Part shown: positions 1 through 8,887 of the stretch, one piece after another | Layout of the letters: each line of letters opens with the position of its first letter | Position numbering within the stretch: the stretch's first letter is position 1 | Assembly: GCF_015352985.1 (NCBI RefSeq) | Contig: NZ_JACYXF010000026.1 | Coordinates: forward strand, 17,013-81,012 | Source: Noviherbaspirillum malthae | GTDB taxonomy: Bacteria > Pseudomonadota > Gammaproteobacteria > Burkholderiales > Burkholderiaceae_D | DNA: 64,000 nucleotides | Direction: 5' to 3' | Made by a program: the position numbers and the translations under genes | The notes under the pieces: generated by a model | Databases searched by the model: none | The model's input: only the letters and a program-made list of their open reading frames with translations | Told to the model about the DNA's origin: nothing

Positions 1-115
1 ACAGCGTGATATTTGTTTGCCGCAAACAAGCGCTTGGCGCGACGCTTTAAGATAGGGCTTTTTCCGCCGGCCGTGACCGGTCGGCCTCCCGAACTCGAAG
101 GAAAACGAGGATTTC

Positions 116-1993
116 TTGACGACAGCTTCCCCCAAGAGCAGCCTTGCCGCGCTGACGCTTGCCGCCATCGGCATCGTCTACGGCGATATCGGCACCAGCC
201 CCCTCTACACCATGAAGGAGGTGTTCGACGAACATCACGGCATTGCGCTGACCCAGGCGAACATCATCGGCGTGGTCTCGCTGATCCTGTGGGGCCTGAT
301 CATCGTCATTTCCCTCAAGTACGTGACGCTGGTGCTCCGGGCCGACAATCGCGGCGAAGGCGGCATCATGGCACTGACCGCGCTGGCGCTGTCGTCGGTC
401 ACGCAGCGCTCGCGGATGCATTATCCGGTGATGCTGCTCGGCATGATCGGCGCCGGCCTCTTCTTCGGCGACGGCGTCATCACGCCGGCCATTTCCGTGC
501 TGTCGGCCATCGAAGGCCTGGAAGTGGCCACGCCCGCGCTTGAACCCTACGTGATTCCGATCACGCTGGCCGTGCTGGTCGGGCTGTACACGCTGCAGAG
601 CCGCGGCACGGCCGGCATCGGTCGCTGGTTCGGCCCCATCGTGCTGGTGTGGTTCGGCACGCTGGCGACCATGGGCGTCATCAACATCGTCGGCAATCCG
701 GCGATTCTCGCGGCATTCAATCCGCTGCATGCCTTCCGCTTCATGGCCAGCAACGGCTGGCTTGCCTTCGTTGCATTGGGCGCGATGGTACTGGCGCTGA
801 CCGGCGCGGAAGCGCTGTATGCCGACATGGGCCACTTCGGCCGCAAACCGGTCCGGCTGGCGTGGTTTTCCGCGGTTTTTCCAGCGCTGGCGCTGAATTA
901 TCTGGGGCAGGGGGCGCTGCTGCTGTCCAATCCGGGCGCGGCCACCAACCCGTTTTTCAATCAGCTCGGCTCCTGGAGCATTTATCCGCTGGTGGTGCTG
1001 TCGACCATGGCCACCGTCATCGCGTCGCAGGCGACCATTTCCGGTGCCTTCTCCGTCACCCAGCAGGCAATCGCGCTCGGCTTCCTGCCGCGCATGCGCA
1101 TTATCTACACGTCGGAAATCGAGATCGGCCAGATCTATATTCCCGTGGTCAACTGGCTGCAGCTGACCGCGGTGGTGCTCGCGGTAGTCGGCTTCGGTTC
1201 CTCGTCCGCCCTGGCTTCTGCCTATGGCATCGCCGCCACCGCCACCATGCTGATCACCACGCTGCTGACCTTTTTCGTGGTGCGGCACGGATGGAAATTT
1301 CCGCTGCCAGTGATACTGGCCTCCACCGCCTTCTTCCTTGCGATCGACATCAGCCTGTTTTCCTCGACCAGCCTGAAGATCGTCAGCGGCGGCTGGTTCC
1401 CGCTGGTGATCAGCGCGCTGATGGTGACGCTGATGCTGACCTGGAGAAAAGGCCGCGAACTGGTGTTCGACAACATTCGGCGCCACCTGATACCGCTCGA
1501 CGATTTCCTGACCTCGCTGTTCATCGCGCCGCCGCACCGCGTGGACGGCACGGCGATCTACTTCCGGATGGAGGGCGACGGCGTGCCGCACGCCCTGCTG
1601 CACAACCTGCTGCATAACAAGGTGCTGCACCAGCGGGTCATCTTCCTGACCGTGCATGCGACCGACATTCCGCGCGTACCCGAGCAGGAGCGCATCCGCG
1701 TCGTGCCGCTCGGCCACGAGTGCTATCAGGTCAATGTGTATTACGGCTTCAAGGATGAACGCGACATTCCGCACGCGCTGCAGCTTTGTACCAAAGCCGG
1801 GCTGGAAATCGAGCCGATGGAGACCTCCTTCTTCATCGCCCGGCATACGATTCTCGCTACCGTCGGCGGCGGCATGGCCTTATGGCGCGAATCGCTGTAT
1901 GTGACGATGGCGCGTAACGCCCGCGACGCCGCCGACTTCTTCAAGATCCCTGCCAACCGCGTCATCGAACTGGGCACCCAGGTGGAGATCTGA
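116..1993 (+). CDS. kup: Low-affinity potassium transport protein Kup
   Basis: The 625-residue product is a Kup/HAK/KT-family potassium transporter, an inner-membrane K+/H+ symporter. Near the N-terminus it carries the family signature GDIGTSPLYT (about residues 23-32), followed by about twelve hydrophobic segments up to residue 440 and a soluble C-terminal domain of about 180 residues, the normal Kup plan and length. Translation is taken to start at a TTG because it gives the usual short N-terminus and has a purine-rich AACGAGGA site just upstream; no ATG serves better. The gene converges with the diguanylate cyclase at 2041. A GC-rich imperfect hairpin lies in the leader at about 66-85. The family assignment is firm; the TTG start is likely. 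Confidence 0.96.
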   Translation: MTTASPKSSLAALTLAAIGIVYGDIGTSPLYTMKEVFDEHHGIALTQANIIGVVSLILWGLIIVISLKYVTLVLRADNRGEGGIMALTALALSSVTQRSRMHYPVMLLGMIGAGLFFGDGVITPAISVLSAIEGLEVATPALEPYVIPITLAVLVGLYTLQSRGTAGIGRWFGPIVLVWFGTLATMGVINIVGNPAILAAFNPLHAFRFMASNGWLAFVALGAMVLALTGAEALYADMGHFGRKPVRLAWFSAVFPALALNYLGQGALLLSNPGAATNPFFNQLGSWSIYPLVVLSTMATVIASQATISGAFSVTQQAIALGFLPRMRIIYTSEIEIGQIYIPVVNWLQLTAVVLAVVGFGSSSALASAYGIAATATMLITTLLTFFVVRHGWKFPLPVILASTAFFLAIDISLFSSTSLKIVSGGWFPLVISALMVTLMLTWRKGRELVFDNIRRHLIPLDDFLTSLFIAPPHRVDGTAIYFRMEGDGVPHALLHNLLHNKVLHQRVIFLTVHATDIPRVPEQERIRVVPLGHECYQVNVYYGFKDERDIPHALQLCTKAGLEIEPMETSFFIARHTILATVGGGMALWRESLYVTMARNARDAADFFKIPANRVIELGTQVEI

Positions 1994-2040
1994 AGCGCGG
2001 GCCTGCAAGCGGCTTCAATGCCGGTCCGCTCCCGCGTAAG

Positions 2041-3195
2041 TTATGCCGGCAGGTCGTCGGCCACGAGGCGGTTCCGGCCCTGCGCCTTCGCCGCATACAA
2101 GGCCTTGTCCGCCCGCTGCAGCAGGGTGTGCAGGGTATCGTCGTCGCGCGAAATCGCCAGCCCGATGCTGAGCGTGACCGGAGCCGGGGCGTTCAGCTGG
2201 TCGGCGCAAGGGTGCTGCATCAGCAGCCGGTTCGCTGCCGACACGGCGCCATCGAAGCTGGTTCCGGGCAGCAGGACCGCGAACTCGTCGCCGCCGAGGC
2301 GGGACAGGTAGTCGATTGAACGCAGCGTGCCGTTCGATGCGGCGGCAAAACGCAGCAGGGTGGCATCGCCGGCGGCGTGGCCGCCGGTATCGTTGAGCGC
2401 CTTGAAGTTGTCGAGATCGATCAGCAGCAGCGCCAGTGCATTACCGGAGCGCCTGGCCCTGTCGAGCTCCCGCTGCCCGATATCGAAGAAAGCCCGGCGC
2501 GACCAGGCGCCGGTCAGGAAATCGCGGTTGGCCGCGTCTTCGGCCACGGAAACGATGGTACGGTGGGCCAGCAGCAGGCCGCCCAGCGTCAGCACAGGCA
2601 GCATGAAAGCCCCCGCCGACAATATCAGCACATTCCAGCCCGTCGGTTCCAGCAGGTGGGACGGCGCATTGATATCCAGGAGCTGCGTGACCGAGCGGAA
2701 AAGATGGCCGCCCGTGATGAGCACGCACATGCAGATGATGAACAGCAGCGGATAGCGCGACGAAGGCCACGTGCGCCAGGTCGATGCCACGGTCAGCCCG
2801 ATCGCTGCGGCAATGCCGGCCTGCGACAGGGACACCGTGAGCGTGCGCAGGGTGAATGAGTCGATGACGTAATGGCACAGCGCAATCGACGCCATGACTG
2901 CCGCCACCAGGGCGACCAACCAAGGCGGGCGGATGGTACGGCAAGTCAGGCGCCGGTAGCCGACCAGAGTCGCCGCACTGGCCGCGGTGTAGGCGCCGTT
3001 GGCGACTTCGTAGGCGAACAGCGGCGGCAGTTCCTTGCCGAAGGCGTACAGGATATAGGCCGCCATGCCGAAGACATTCCCCAGCAATAATTCACGCACG
3101 CCGCTGACCCTGCTTTCATTGACTGAATAAACCACCAAAAACATCAGGAAGCAGAGCAGCGCGGCAATGAGAAATGCTTCTTTTGTACCAAGCAT
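2041..3195 (-). CDS. Membrane-anchored diguanylate cyclase (GGDEF)
   Basis: The 384-residue protein has about six to seven hydrophobic segments in its first 200 residues and a C-terminal GGDEF domain that should make cyclic di-GMP from two GTP. The active-site motif GGDEF is intact at residues 301-305. An RSID sequence five residues upstream matches the RxxD inhibitory site, so product feedback is expected. No EAL domain is present. The N-terminal membrane part resembles other multi-span sensor regions, but its ligand cannot be read from sequence. The gene stands alone, converging with kup. Its Shine-Dalgarno sequence is weak. Confidence 0.92.
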   Translation of the reverse strand: MLGTKEAFLIAALLCFLMFLVVYSVNESRVSGVRELLLGNVFGMAAYILYAFGKELPPLFAYEVANGAYTAASAATLVGYRRLTCRTIRPPWLVALVAAVMASIALCHYVIDSFTLRTLTVSLSQAGIAAAIGLTVASTWRTWPSSRYPLLFIICMCVLITGGHLFRSVTQLLDINAPSHLLEPTGWNVLILSAGAFMLPVLTLGGLLLAHRTIVSVAEDAANRDFLTGAWSRRAFFDIGQRELDRARRSGNALALLLIDLDNFKALNDTGGHAAGDATLLRFAAASNGTLRSIDYLSRLGGDEFAVLLPGTSFDGAVSAANRLLMQHPCADQLNAPAPVTLSIGLAISRDDDTLHTLLQRADKALYAAKAQGRNRLVADDLPA

Positions 3196-3308
3196 CTTCA
3201 GGAATGGAGTAATTTCTTAATGGAAATATAGTATGCGACAAACAGGGTAGCGTAATCCCATGTTCATGGGAATCCTGAACAGCATGAAATTGAGCCGATT
3301 GAACGGAT

Positions 3309-3725
3309 TCAGACGCCCAGCACGGTCACCACGACCTTGCGCCGCTGGGGTGCGGCACGATGCTCCCACAGGAATATGCCCTGCCAGGTGCCGAGCAGCA
3401 GCCGGCCTGCGCCCACCGGCACGGTCAGGCTGGTATCGGTCAGCACGCTGCGCGCATGCGCCGCCATGTCGTCCGGCCCTTCCAGATCATGCCGGTAGGC
3501 CGGATCGCCGTCCGGCGCGAGGCGGGAAATGACGGTCTCGAGATCGCGCCGCACATCCGGATCGGCGTTTTCCGTAATCGTCAGGGAGCAGCTGGTGTGC
3601 TGCACGAAGACATGGGCGATGCCGCATTGAATGCCCGATTCCTCGACCACCTTGGCGACGGCGCTGGTAATGTCGCGGGTGCCGCGTCCGGACACGGAAA
3701 ATTCGAGAGTGGATTGATGGGCCAT
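3309..3725 (-). CDS. yjbQ: YjbQ family protein (UPF0047)
   Basis: The product of 138 residues from this ATG matches the YjbQ/UPF0047 family in length and in its conserved C-terminal half, including EGPDDMAAH and LGTWQGIFLWEHR. Family members have weak thiamine-phosphate synthase activity, but their physiological role is not settled. The frame can be extended eight codons to a GTG at 3749. I prefer the internal ATG because it reproduces the standard family N-terminus (MAHQSTLEF), although neither start has a strong ribosome-binding site. It is a single gene with no obvious operon partner. Confidence 0.9.
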   Translation of the reverse strand: MAHQSTLEFSVSGRGTRDITSAVAKVVEESGIQCGIAHVFVQHTSCSLTITENADPDVRRDLETVISRLAPDGDPAYRHDLEGPDDMAAHARSVLTDTSLTVPVGAGRLLLGTWQGIFLWEHRAAPQRRKVVVTVLGV

Positions 3726-3991
3726 GCTTGATATTCTGGCAGTTTTCACGCAAACAATCTCGACAAGATTCCGGCGGCATTCCTTGCAATGTGAAAGCGG
3801 CGCAATCCGGAGACAAGGATGGCAGTGTTATCTGTTTGAAGACTGCGGCGAGCGGCTTGCGCCTGATACGAAGAGCTCGCGCGTACGTGAAGTAGACCGC
3901 GCGACCAGTGTCAAGATCACGCCGCGCGGCAGGATTTCAAACAGGCCTTAGGCGAACCCGGATCGAAACCCCATGAGGACTGCATATCACG

Positions 3992-4013
3992 GGCACGCGG
4001 AAAATCGCGTGCC
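3992..4013 (-). terminator. Possible terminator hairpin after the copper operon
   Basis: A perfect 8-bp stem (GGCACGCG/CGCGTGCC) with a 6-nt loop lies 15 bp past the last gene of the copper operon. It has no U-run, so intrinsic termination is uncertain. The rest of the gene-free stretch 3726-4027 shows no other clear feature. Confidence 0.35.
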
Positions 4014-4027
4014 GGAAGAGGGCGACG

Positions 4028-4363
4028 TTACTGCTTGACGTCGATCCGGGTCACGGTAAATTGACCATCAACCTTTGCTGCGACGAAGCTGACCTTGTCG
4101 CCTTGCTTGACCTTGTCCAGCATGCCGGGGTCCTTTACCCGAAACACCATGGTCATCGGCGGCATCTCAAGGTTCTTCAGTTCAGCATGCTTGATGGTGA
4201 TTTTCCTGGTTTCTTTGTCTACCTTGCGGATTTCACCTTCTGTCGGCTCACCCGCGGATTCGGACGATATGGCTGCGGCAGCGGAATCGGGTGCGGCATG
4301 CAAAGTCATTGGCGCCACGCCAAGGATTGCCGCGGCTAGTGCCAGTTGAGCGATTGTTTTCAT
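4028..4363 (-). CDS. CusF-like periplasmic copper-binding protein
   Basis: The 111-residue product starts with a cleavable signal peptide (MKTIAQLALAAAILG..., cut probably after LHA). It ends in a CusF/CopK-type small beta-barrel of about 75 residues, where IRKVDKETRKITIKH and MPPMTMVF correspond to the CusF copper site. The PMTM methionine pair and the upstream His are present. The Trp that caps Cu(I) in E. coli CusF is replaced here by Met. The start is set by AAAGGAAG six bases upstream; an upstream in-frame extension has no signal peptide. It is the last gene of the copper operon, and its likely job is to chaperone Cu(I) in the periplasm. Confidence 0.88.
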   Translation of the reverse strand: MKTIAQLALAAAILGVAPMTLHAAPDSAAAAISSESAGEPTEGEIRKVDKETRKITIKHAELKNLEMPPMTMVFRVKDPGMLDKVKQGDKVSFVAAKVDGQFTVTRIDVKQ

Positions 4364-4524
4364 GGTTCTTCCTTTTGAATCAATTGTAATGCTTGTACAC
4401 AGAGTATTTGCCGTCTGCCTTTGCCAGCAGAACGTCATACGGGTCTTTGCGGGGGCTTGTCACGCCATTCGCTTTTGGCTTTTCGGCAATCAGCTGCCTG
4501 ATTTCGCTTGCTGCGACATGCCTT

Positions 4525-5067
4525 TCAAGCCTTTGCCTTGATGACTCTGATTTTTCCAATCATTCCTGCTTCGAAATGCCCGGGAATAAGGCAGGCGTAG
4601 TAGAACTCGCCAGCTTTGGTGAACTGCCAGACCATTTCTTCCTTCTTGCCCGGACTGACGTGTGCCATGTAAGGTTCATCGTGCTCCATCCCGGGATGCT
4701 TCTTCATCAGTTCACCATGGGCCGTAAGCTCATCCATCGTGCCGATGACCATCTCATGCATCATCTTTCCCTTGTTGGCCACGATGAATCTGACTATTTC
4801 GCCTTCCCTGACGGTGATGTCGGCAGGACCGAAACGCATCGTGTCTGCCATTTCAATGGTGAGCGTGCGCGTGGTGTTCTTGCGGTCTCCCTGCTTTCCG
4901 AAAGCATGCTCATCAGTCGAGACAGGTGAGTCAGCCTTCCTGGCGTGCCTCTCATTGCCGTGTGCATGCGCGAGACCGGCGCCACACGCAAACGCAATGG
5001 TCATTAATGCCGCTGTCGCAGACTTGAATACATTGCCCTTTTTCAGTTCCTTGACTGTCTTTGCCAA
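4525..5067 (-). CDS. Periplasmic cupredoxin family protein
   Basis: The 180-residue protein has an N-terminal signal peptide (hydrophobic stretch followed by GLAHAHG), a short His-rich linker and a single plastocyanin-like cupredoxin domain. Type-1 copper ligands are visible: His in KMMHEMVIG, then the C-terminal cluster YYACLIPGHFEAGM, which supplies Cys, His and Met. A Met/His-rich insert (ELMKKHPGMEHDEPYMAH) separates the two. It lies 58 bp after the multicopper oxidase on the same strand. It is probably a periplasmic electron carrier or copper-binding partner for that oxidase; the exact partner is inferred. Confidence 0.9.
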   Translation of the reverse strand: MAKTVKELKKGNVFKSATAALMTIAFACGAGLAHAHGNERHARKADSPVSTDEHAFGKQGDRKNTTRTLTIEMADTMRFGPADITVREGEIVRFIVANKGKMMHEMVIGTMDELTAHGELMKKHPGMEHDEPYMAHVSPGKKEEMVWQFTKAGEFYYACLIPGHFEAGMIGKIRVIKAKA

Positions 5068-5125
5068 TTTTTCACCTTTGTTGTCGCTTAATGGTGACCG
5101 TTGTGTCCCGAAGGCTTGCTGACGG

Positions 5126-6484
5126 TCATTTCAACGCTTGCCGATTACTTGCCGACGGCATTGACTGCCCGCCGGCTGACCCGCTCCGAATTGGAGGAGG
5201 AGTTTCTCCCGTCCACTCATAGGCAACCGTGCCCGCCGGATGCTTGTACCAACCCGAGTCTTTGTAGTTTCCCGGCTTCTGTTCCTTCCTAACCTTCACC
5301 ATGGTGAACATGCCTCCCATTTCAACGCCGCCGAACGGGCCCTGGCCGCTCATCATCGGCAGCGTGTTGTCCGGCAGCGGCATTTCCATCTCGCCCATGT
5401 CCGCCATGCCGCGCTCGCCCATGACCATATAGTCGGGGACGAGCTTGTTGATTTTCCGAGCGATGCCGCGATGGTCGGCGCCGATCATTGTTGGAACGTC
5501 GTGCCCCATCGCATTCATCGTGTGATGCGACTTGTGGCAGTGGAACGCCCAGTCGCCGAGTTCGGTGGCATCAAACTCGATGGCGCGCATCTGGCCCACC
5601 GCCACATCCGTGGTCACTTCCGGCCAGCGCGATTCAGGACGAGTCCAGCCACCGTCAGTCCCCGTGACCACAAACTCGTGACCGTGCATGTGAATGGGGT
5701 GGTTCGTCATCGTCAGGTTGCCGAAGCGGATTCGAACCCGGTCGCCCTGACGCACATTCATCGAGTCGATGCCCGGGAAGACACGGCTGTTGAAGGTGAA
5801 CAGATTGAAGTCCAGCATCGTATTCACCCTTGGCGTGAAGCTGCCAGGCTCGATATCGTAATTGCTGAGCAGGAAGACGAAATCACGGTCCACCTTCATG
5901 AAGTTCGCATTCTTCGGATGTGTCACCCAGAAGCCCATCATGCCCATGGCCATTTGCGTCATTTCATCCGCATGCGGGTGGTACATGAAGGTGCCCGGGC
6001 GCCTTGCTTCGAATTCATAGACAAAGGTTTTGCCGGACGGGATGCCAGGTTGCGTCAAGCCGGTCACGCCGTCCATTCCGTTTGGCAGGCGCTGGCCGTG
6101 CCAGTGGATGCTGGTGTGCTCGGGCAGCCGGTTCGTTACGAAGATGCGGACACGATCGCCTTCGACCACCTCAATGGTCGGACCCGGAGACTGGCCGTTG
6201 TAACCCCACAGGTTGGCCTTCATGCCGGGTGCGAGTTCACGCACGACCGGTTCGGCCACCAGGTGAAATTCCTTGACGCCGTTGTTCATGCGCCAGGGTA
6301 GCGACCAGCCGTTGAGTGTGACGACCGGGTTGTACGGCCGTCCATTGGGTGGAGTGAGGGGAGCTGCGGTCGCAGCGCTATCCATCACCGGTGCTTCGGG
6401 CAAGGAAGCCGCACCAATACGGCTGACTACGCCCGCGCCTACCAGCGCGGCGGCGCCTGCAAAAAAATTTCTGCGCGATACCAT
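5126..6484 (-). CDS. Tat-exported multicopper oxidase
   Basis: The 452-residue protein starts MVSRRNFFAG, a twin-arginine signal, so it should be exported folded. All four copper-ligand blocks of a laccase-like oxidase are visible in order: SIHWHGQRLPNG, FMYHPHADEM, NHPIHMHGHEF and WAFHCHKSHHTMNAMG. The last contains the Cys-His bridge to the trinuclear centre and the type-1 Met. A Met-rich stretch near the C-terminus (MGEMEMPLPDNTLPMM) resembles the copper-binding loop of CueO/PcoA-type cuprous oxidases. I chose the second ATG because AGGA sits six bases upstream; an ATG six bases earlier overlaps that site. It lies 13 bp after the TolC-like gene. Likely role: oxidising Cu(I) in the periplasm as part of copper tolerance. 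Confidence 0.93.
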   Translation of the reverse strand: MVSRRNFFAGAAALVGAGVVSRIGAASLPEAPVMDSAATAAPLTPPNGRPYNPVVTLNGWSLPWRMNNGVKEFHLVAEPVVRELAPGMKANLWGYNGQSPGPTIEVVEGDRVRIFVTNRLPEHTSIHWHGQRLPNGMDGVTGLTQPGIPSGKTFVYEFEARRPGTFMYHPHADEMTQMAMGMMGFWVTHPKNANFMKVDRDFVFLLSNYDIEPGSFTPRVNTMLDFNLFTFNSRVFPGIDSMNVRQGDRVRIRFGNLTMTNHPIHMHGHEFVVTGTDGGWTRPESRWPEVTTDVAVGQMRAIEFDATELGDWAFHCHKSHHTMNAMGHDVPTMIGADHRGIARKINKLVPDYMVMGERGMADMGEMEMPLPDNTLPMMSGQGPFGGVEMGGMFTMVKVRKEQKPGNYKDSGWYKHPAGTVAYEWTGETPPPIRSGSAGGQSMPSASNRQALK

Positions 6485-6497
6485 TTCCATTCCTCGT

Positions 6498-7919
6498 TCA
6501 GTGTCCTGCGGCGCCGGCTTCTGTGGGCGCTGCACTACGAATTGGTACGTTTCCGACGCCAGTGCCATTGATGGCAGCTTGCAAATCGGTCTCGGCCAGC
6601 CAGAAGTCGCGCTGCGCTTCAATTGCGGCGTTGACGCTGCCGACCTGGTCGCGGGCATCCGATAGCAATTCGAACACGCTGGCCAGCATGCCGTTGTAGC
6701 GGAGCAGGACCTCATCTGAAATCTTCTTCCGGAGAGGAACGACCTCGGTCTGGTAGTGCTTTGCCAGGTCATAGGTCGTGCGGTATGCCGAGTACGCCTC
6801 ACGGACTTGGGACCGCGCACGCACGGCCAGGTCGGCGGTCCGATATACGGATTGCATGTACAGTGCTTCCGCCTTGGCGGTACGGGCGCTGCTCCAGTCG
6901 AAAAGGGGAAGCTCAAGTTCGATTTCATAGCCATTGGCGCGAGGCGCACCTGTCTCGCTCTTGCTGGCATAGCCGGCGTCCAGCACGTTGATGAAGCGGG
7001 TTGCCCTGGTCAGGCCAAGCGCGCTGGCTGTCGCTTGCGCATCTCGCCTGGACATCTGGATATCCAGACGCTGCTCCATCGCCAGCTGTTCCGCGTTCGC
7101 AATCTCGGTCGGCGCCTTGGGCAGGTCCGGCAAGCGGTCGGGTAGCTTGAAAGCGGTGTTCTTGCCCCACAGGCCGAGGAGACGGGTAAGCTGTTCACGC
7201 GCCGCGGTGGCGTGATGCCGGGCGCGCGCAACCTGGGCGGTCGCGTCGGCATAGAACACTTGCTCCCGCGCCTGATCCAGCTTGCTGATGTTGCCAACCC
7301 TCGCCAGACGTTGCGACAGTTCGGCGCCTGCATCCGCAGCAGTCTGAACCTGCTCCATGTATTTCGCCGTTTGCTCGGCTGCTACTGCGTTGAAGTAGGC
7401 ACGCCGGGTATCTGCGGCCAGTTGTACGGCTTGCGAGGCAGCCTGCAGCTTTGCCTGTTCAAGGCGCCGCTTTTCTATACCGCTGCGAAATGGCATGGTG
7501 ACGATGCCGAGCAGGTCGAACATGACGCTCCGCTCGATTTCGGCGTCCTCGCCGCCGCGCATGCGGCCGAACGAGAAGCCGGGATTGCGGATGCGGCCGG
7601 CCTGCACCCGGTCGGCTTCTGCAGCGCCAAGCTCCGCGAAAGAGGCCTGCAGCGACTTGTTGTTTGCCAAAGCAATCTGCACAGCCGTATCCGGCGTCAG
7701 CGGCTTGGCCAGCAACTGGTTGACTGTGTCTGACGTCGTACCGCCGGTATCCCCTGTCGGCTTGAAAAAGCGGACATCCTGGCCGGTACGCTCCCTGGCC
7801 AAGGCAGACACGTCATCAAGTCCGCCGTCGGCCGAGAATGTGGCGCAACCGGTCAGAAAAACGCCCAGAAGCCCGGTGGCCATAATCGAGAGGTGCGGTA
7901 TAAGGTTTGCCTTTGCCAT
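6498..7919 (-). CDS. TolC-family outer membrane lipoprotein
   Basis: The 473-residue protein is an outer-membrane efflux protein of the TolC/CusC/NodT type. It has a lipoprotein signal (…FLTGCATF) and two internally repeated alpha-helical halves typical of the OEP domain, with long coiled-coil-like helices rich in Ala, Gln and Arg. AAGGGGAC upstream sets the ATG. It sits in the copper operon immediately after a small exported protein and before the multicopper oxidase. No RND pump or membrane-fusion gene is in this operon, so its pump partner must be encoded elsewhere or it works differently; that is unresolved. Confidence 0.9.
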   Translation of the reverse strand: MAKANLIPHLSIMATGLLGVFLTGCATFSADGGLDDVSALARERTGQDVRFFKPTGDTGGTTSDTVNQLLAKPLTPDTAVQIALANNKSLQASFAELGAAEADRVQAGRIRNPGFSFGRMRGGEDAEIERSVMFDLLGIVTMPFRSGIEKRRLEQAKLQAASQAVQLAADTRRAYFNAVAAEQTAKYMEQVQTAADAGAELSQRLARVGNISKLDQAREQVFYADATAQVARARHHATAAREQLTRLLGLWGKNTAFKLPDRLPDLPKAPTEIANAEQLAMEQRLDIQMSRRDAQATASALGLTRATRFINVLDAGYASKSETGAPRANGYEIELELPLFDWSSARTAKAEALYMQSVYRTADLAVRARSQVREAYSAYRTTYDLAKHYQTEVVPLRKKISDEVLLRYNGMLASVFELLSDARDQVGSVNAAIEAQRDFWLAETDLQAAINGTGVGNVPIRSAAPTEAGAAGH

Positions 7920-7929
7920 TGCTGTCCCC

Positions 7930-8262
7930 TTAGTGATGCATGCCATGGTCGGCACCACTGCCTTGCTTTTCCGGGACTGTTGCGACGGCAGAGGAAGCAG
8001 CAGGCTGGCCTTGGCCGGAGTTCATATGACCGGCGTGCCCGCCAAGCTTGCCCATCTCGTCGTTGACGCTGCGCCAAATCTTGTCCGGAGATGCTTGTTC
8101 ATCGCCGTTCGAGCGGAAGCCCTTGAAGGCGGACTCGTATGGCACTGCATTGACCGGCGCACTTGCGTCAGCAGGGTTGTACTTGGCTTGTTCCTGTTGT
8201 GCGAGAGCGGCAATGGGAAGTAAACCCCATGCGGCAACCGCCAGCCATTGTCTGGTTGACAT
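7930..8262 (-). CDS. Small exported protein of the copper operon
   Basis: The product of 110 residues has a signal peptide (MSTRQWLAVAAWGLLP…ALAQ) and a mature part of about 85 residues ending in a Met/His-rich tail (GGHAGHMNSG near the middle, DHGMHH at the end). I do not recognise a named family. The His/Met clusters and its place between a His/Cys-rich protein and a TolC-like gene suggest a periplasmic metal-binding accessory. GAGGAAAG just before the ATG sets the start. The stop codon lies 10 bp before the next gene, so the two are co-transcribed. Confidence 0.78.
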   Translation of the reverse strand: MSTRQWLAVAAWGLLPIAALAQQEQAKYNPADASAPVNAVPYESAFKGFRSNGDEQASPDKIWRSVNDEMGKLGGHAGHMNSGQGQPAASSAVATVPEKQGSGADHGMHH

Positions 8263-8370
8263 TTCTTTCCTCAAATCGGTAGAACATACGGGCGAACAAA
8301 TGCACGTGAGCCTGCATGGGAGCGTGACCGGACCGGCGAATGAAGCCTGTCCTCCGTTCCTTGCAGCGAT

Positions 8371-8805
8371 TTAGATGGAAAGATGTCTTGGAGGGCGTTC
8401 GAGACCAGGCGGAATGAAGCCGGTGAACGATATAACAGCAGGAACTGCCGCAGCTTCAACAGGACTGAACACTGGCGTCAAAGAACCCGACGGCGGGGGA
8501 GCAGCAGTTCCGAAACCGCAAGCTGCACAGGCGCTGCAATGTGAAAGATGGGGCCCTTGCTTGGCTTCAACACACTTCGCGGTTGAGGCTTTCTGCGCGT
8601 CATCAGCGACTGCGACGTTTTCCGAAGCATCACGGTGGTGAGGTCCTGAACTTTCATCATGAGAATGGCTTGCCATTACCATCACGCCATGCGAGATATC
8701 GTGATGACGCGGTCCGCAGGACGCTTTAATGACCGCAGCCATGCCTTCGATGGGCAGAGCGGCCATCAGTAGGCAAAGCAGAAACGTCTTAAGGACTCGG
8801 TTCAT
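8371..8805 (-). CDS. His/Cys-rich exported protein (DUF2946-like)
   Basis: The 144-residue protein starts with a signal peptide or membrane anchor (MNRVLKTFLLCLLMAALP). It then has a His-rich region (SCGPRHHDISHG, SHSHDESSGPHHRD) and a Cys cluster (HCSACAACG), ending in a proline-rich tail (GLERPPR). This layout resembles the DUF2946 family often found next to copper or cation efflux genes; the assignment is from pattern only. It is the first gene after the CueR-type promoter at 8857-8887, so it heads the copper operon. Function is unknown; periplasmic metal capture is an inference. Confidence 0.75.
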   Translation of the reverse strand: MNRVLKTFLLCLLMAALPIEGMAAVIKASCGPRHHDISHGVMVMASHSHDESSGPHHRDASENVAVADDAQKASTAKCVEAKQGPHLSHCSACAACGFGTAAPPPSGSLTPVFSPVEAAAVPAVISFTGFIPPGLERPPRHLSI

Positions 8806-8856
8806 TCCAGAAATCTATCGCAAGGGAAGGTTGCTTGAGACCACCATCATCCCAGC

Positions 8857-8887
8857 AGTGTAAGGCTTCCCACAGCGGGAAGGTCAA
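8857..8887 (-). promoter_or_regulatory. CueR/MerR-type promoter of the copper operon
   Basis: Read leftward, a -35 TTGACC (8887-8882) and a -10 TACACT (8862-8857) are separated by 19 bp. The spacer carries a dyad, CCTTCCC-GCTGT-GGGAAG. Overlong 19-bp spacing with a centred dyad is the hallmark of MerR-family metal regulators, and the sequence resembles CueR operators. It lies 52 bp upstream of the first operon gene. The regulator is not in the window. Confidence 0.8.

Noticed and set aside
47..1846. A 599-codon open frame antisense to kup
   Set aside because: It covers a clear transporter gene, has no start signal or family motif, and shows the low-complexity composition of a shadow frame.
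5735..5751. GATTCGAACC resembling a tRNA T-arm
   Set aside because: It lies inside the multicopper oxidase coding sequence and no acceptor or anticodon arms can be folded around it.
5126..6970. A longer multicopper oxidase reading back to 6970
   Set aside because: The extra 160 residues are the wrong frame of the TolC-like gene; the Tat signal and ribosome-binding site place the start at 6484.
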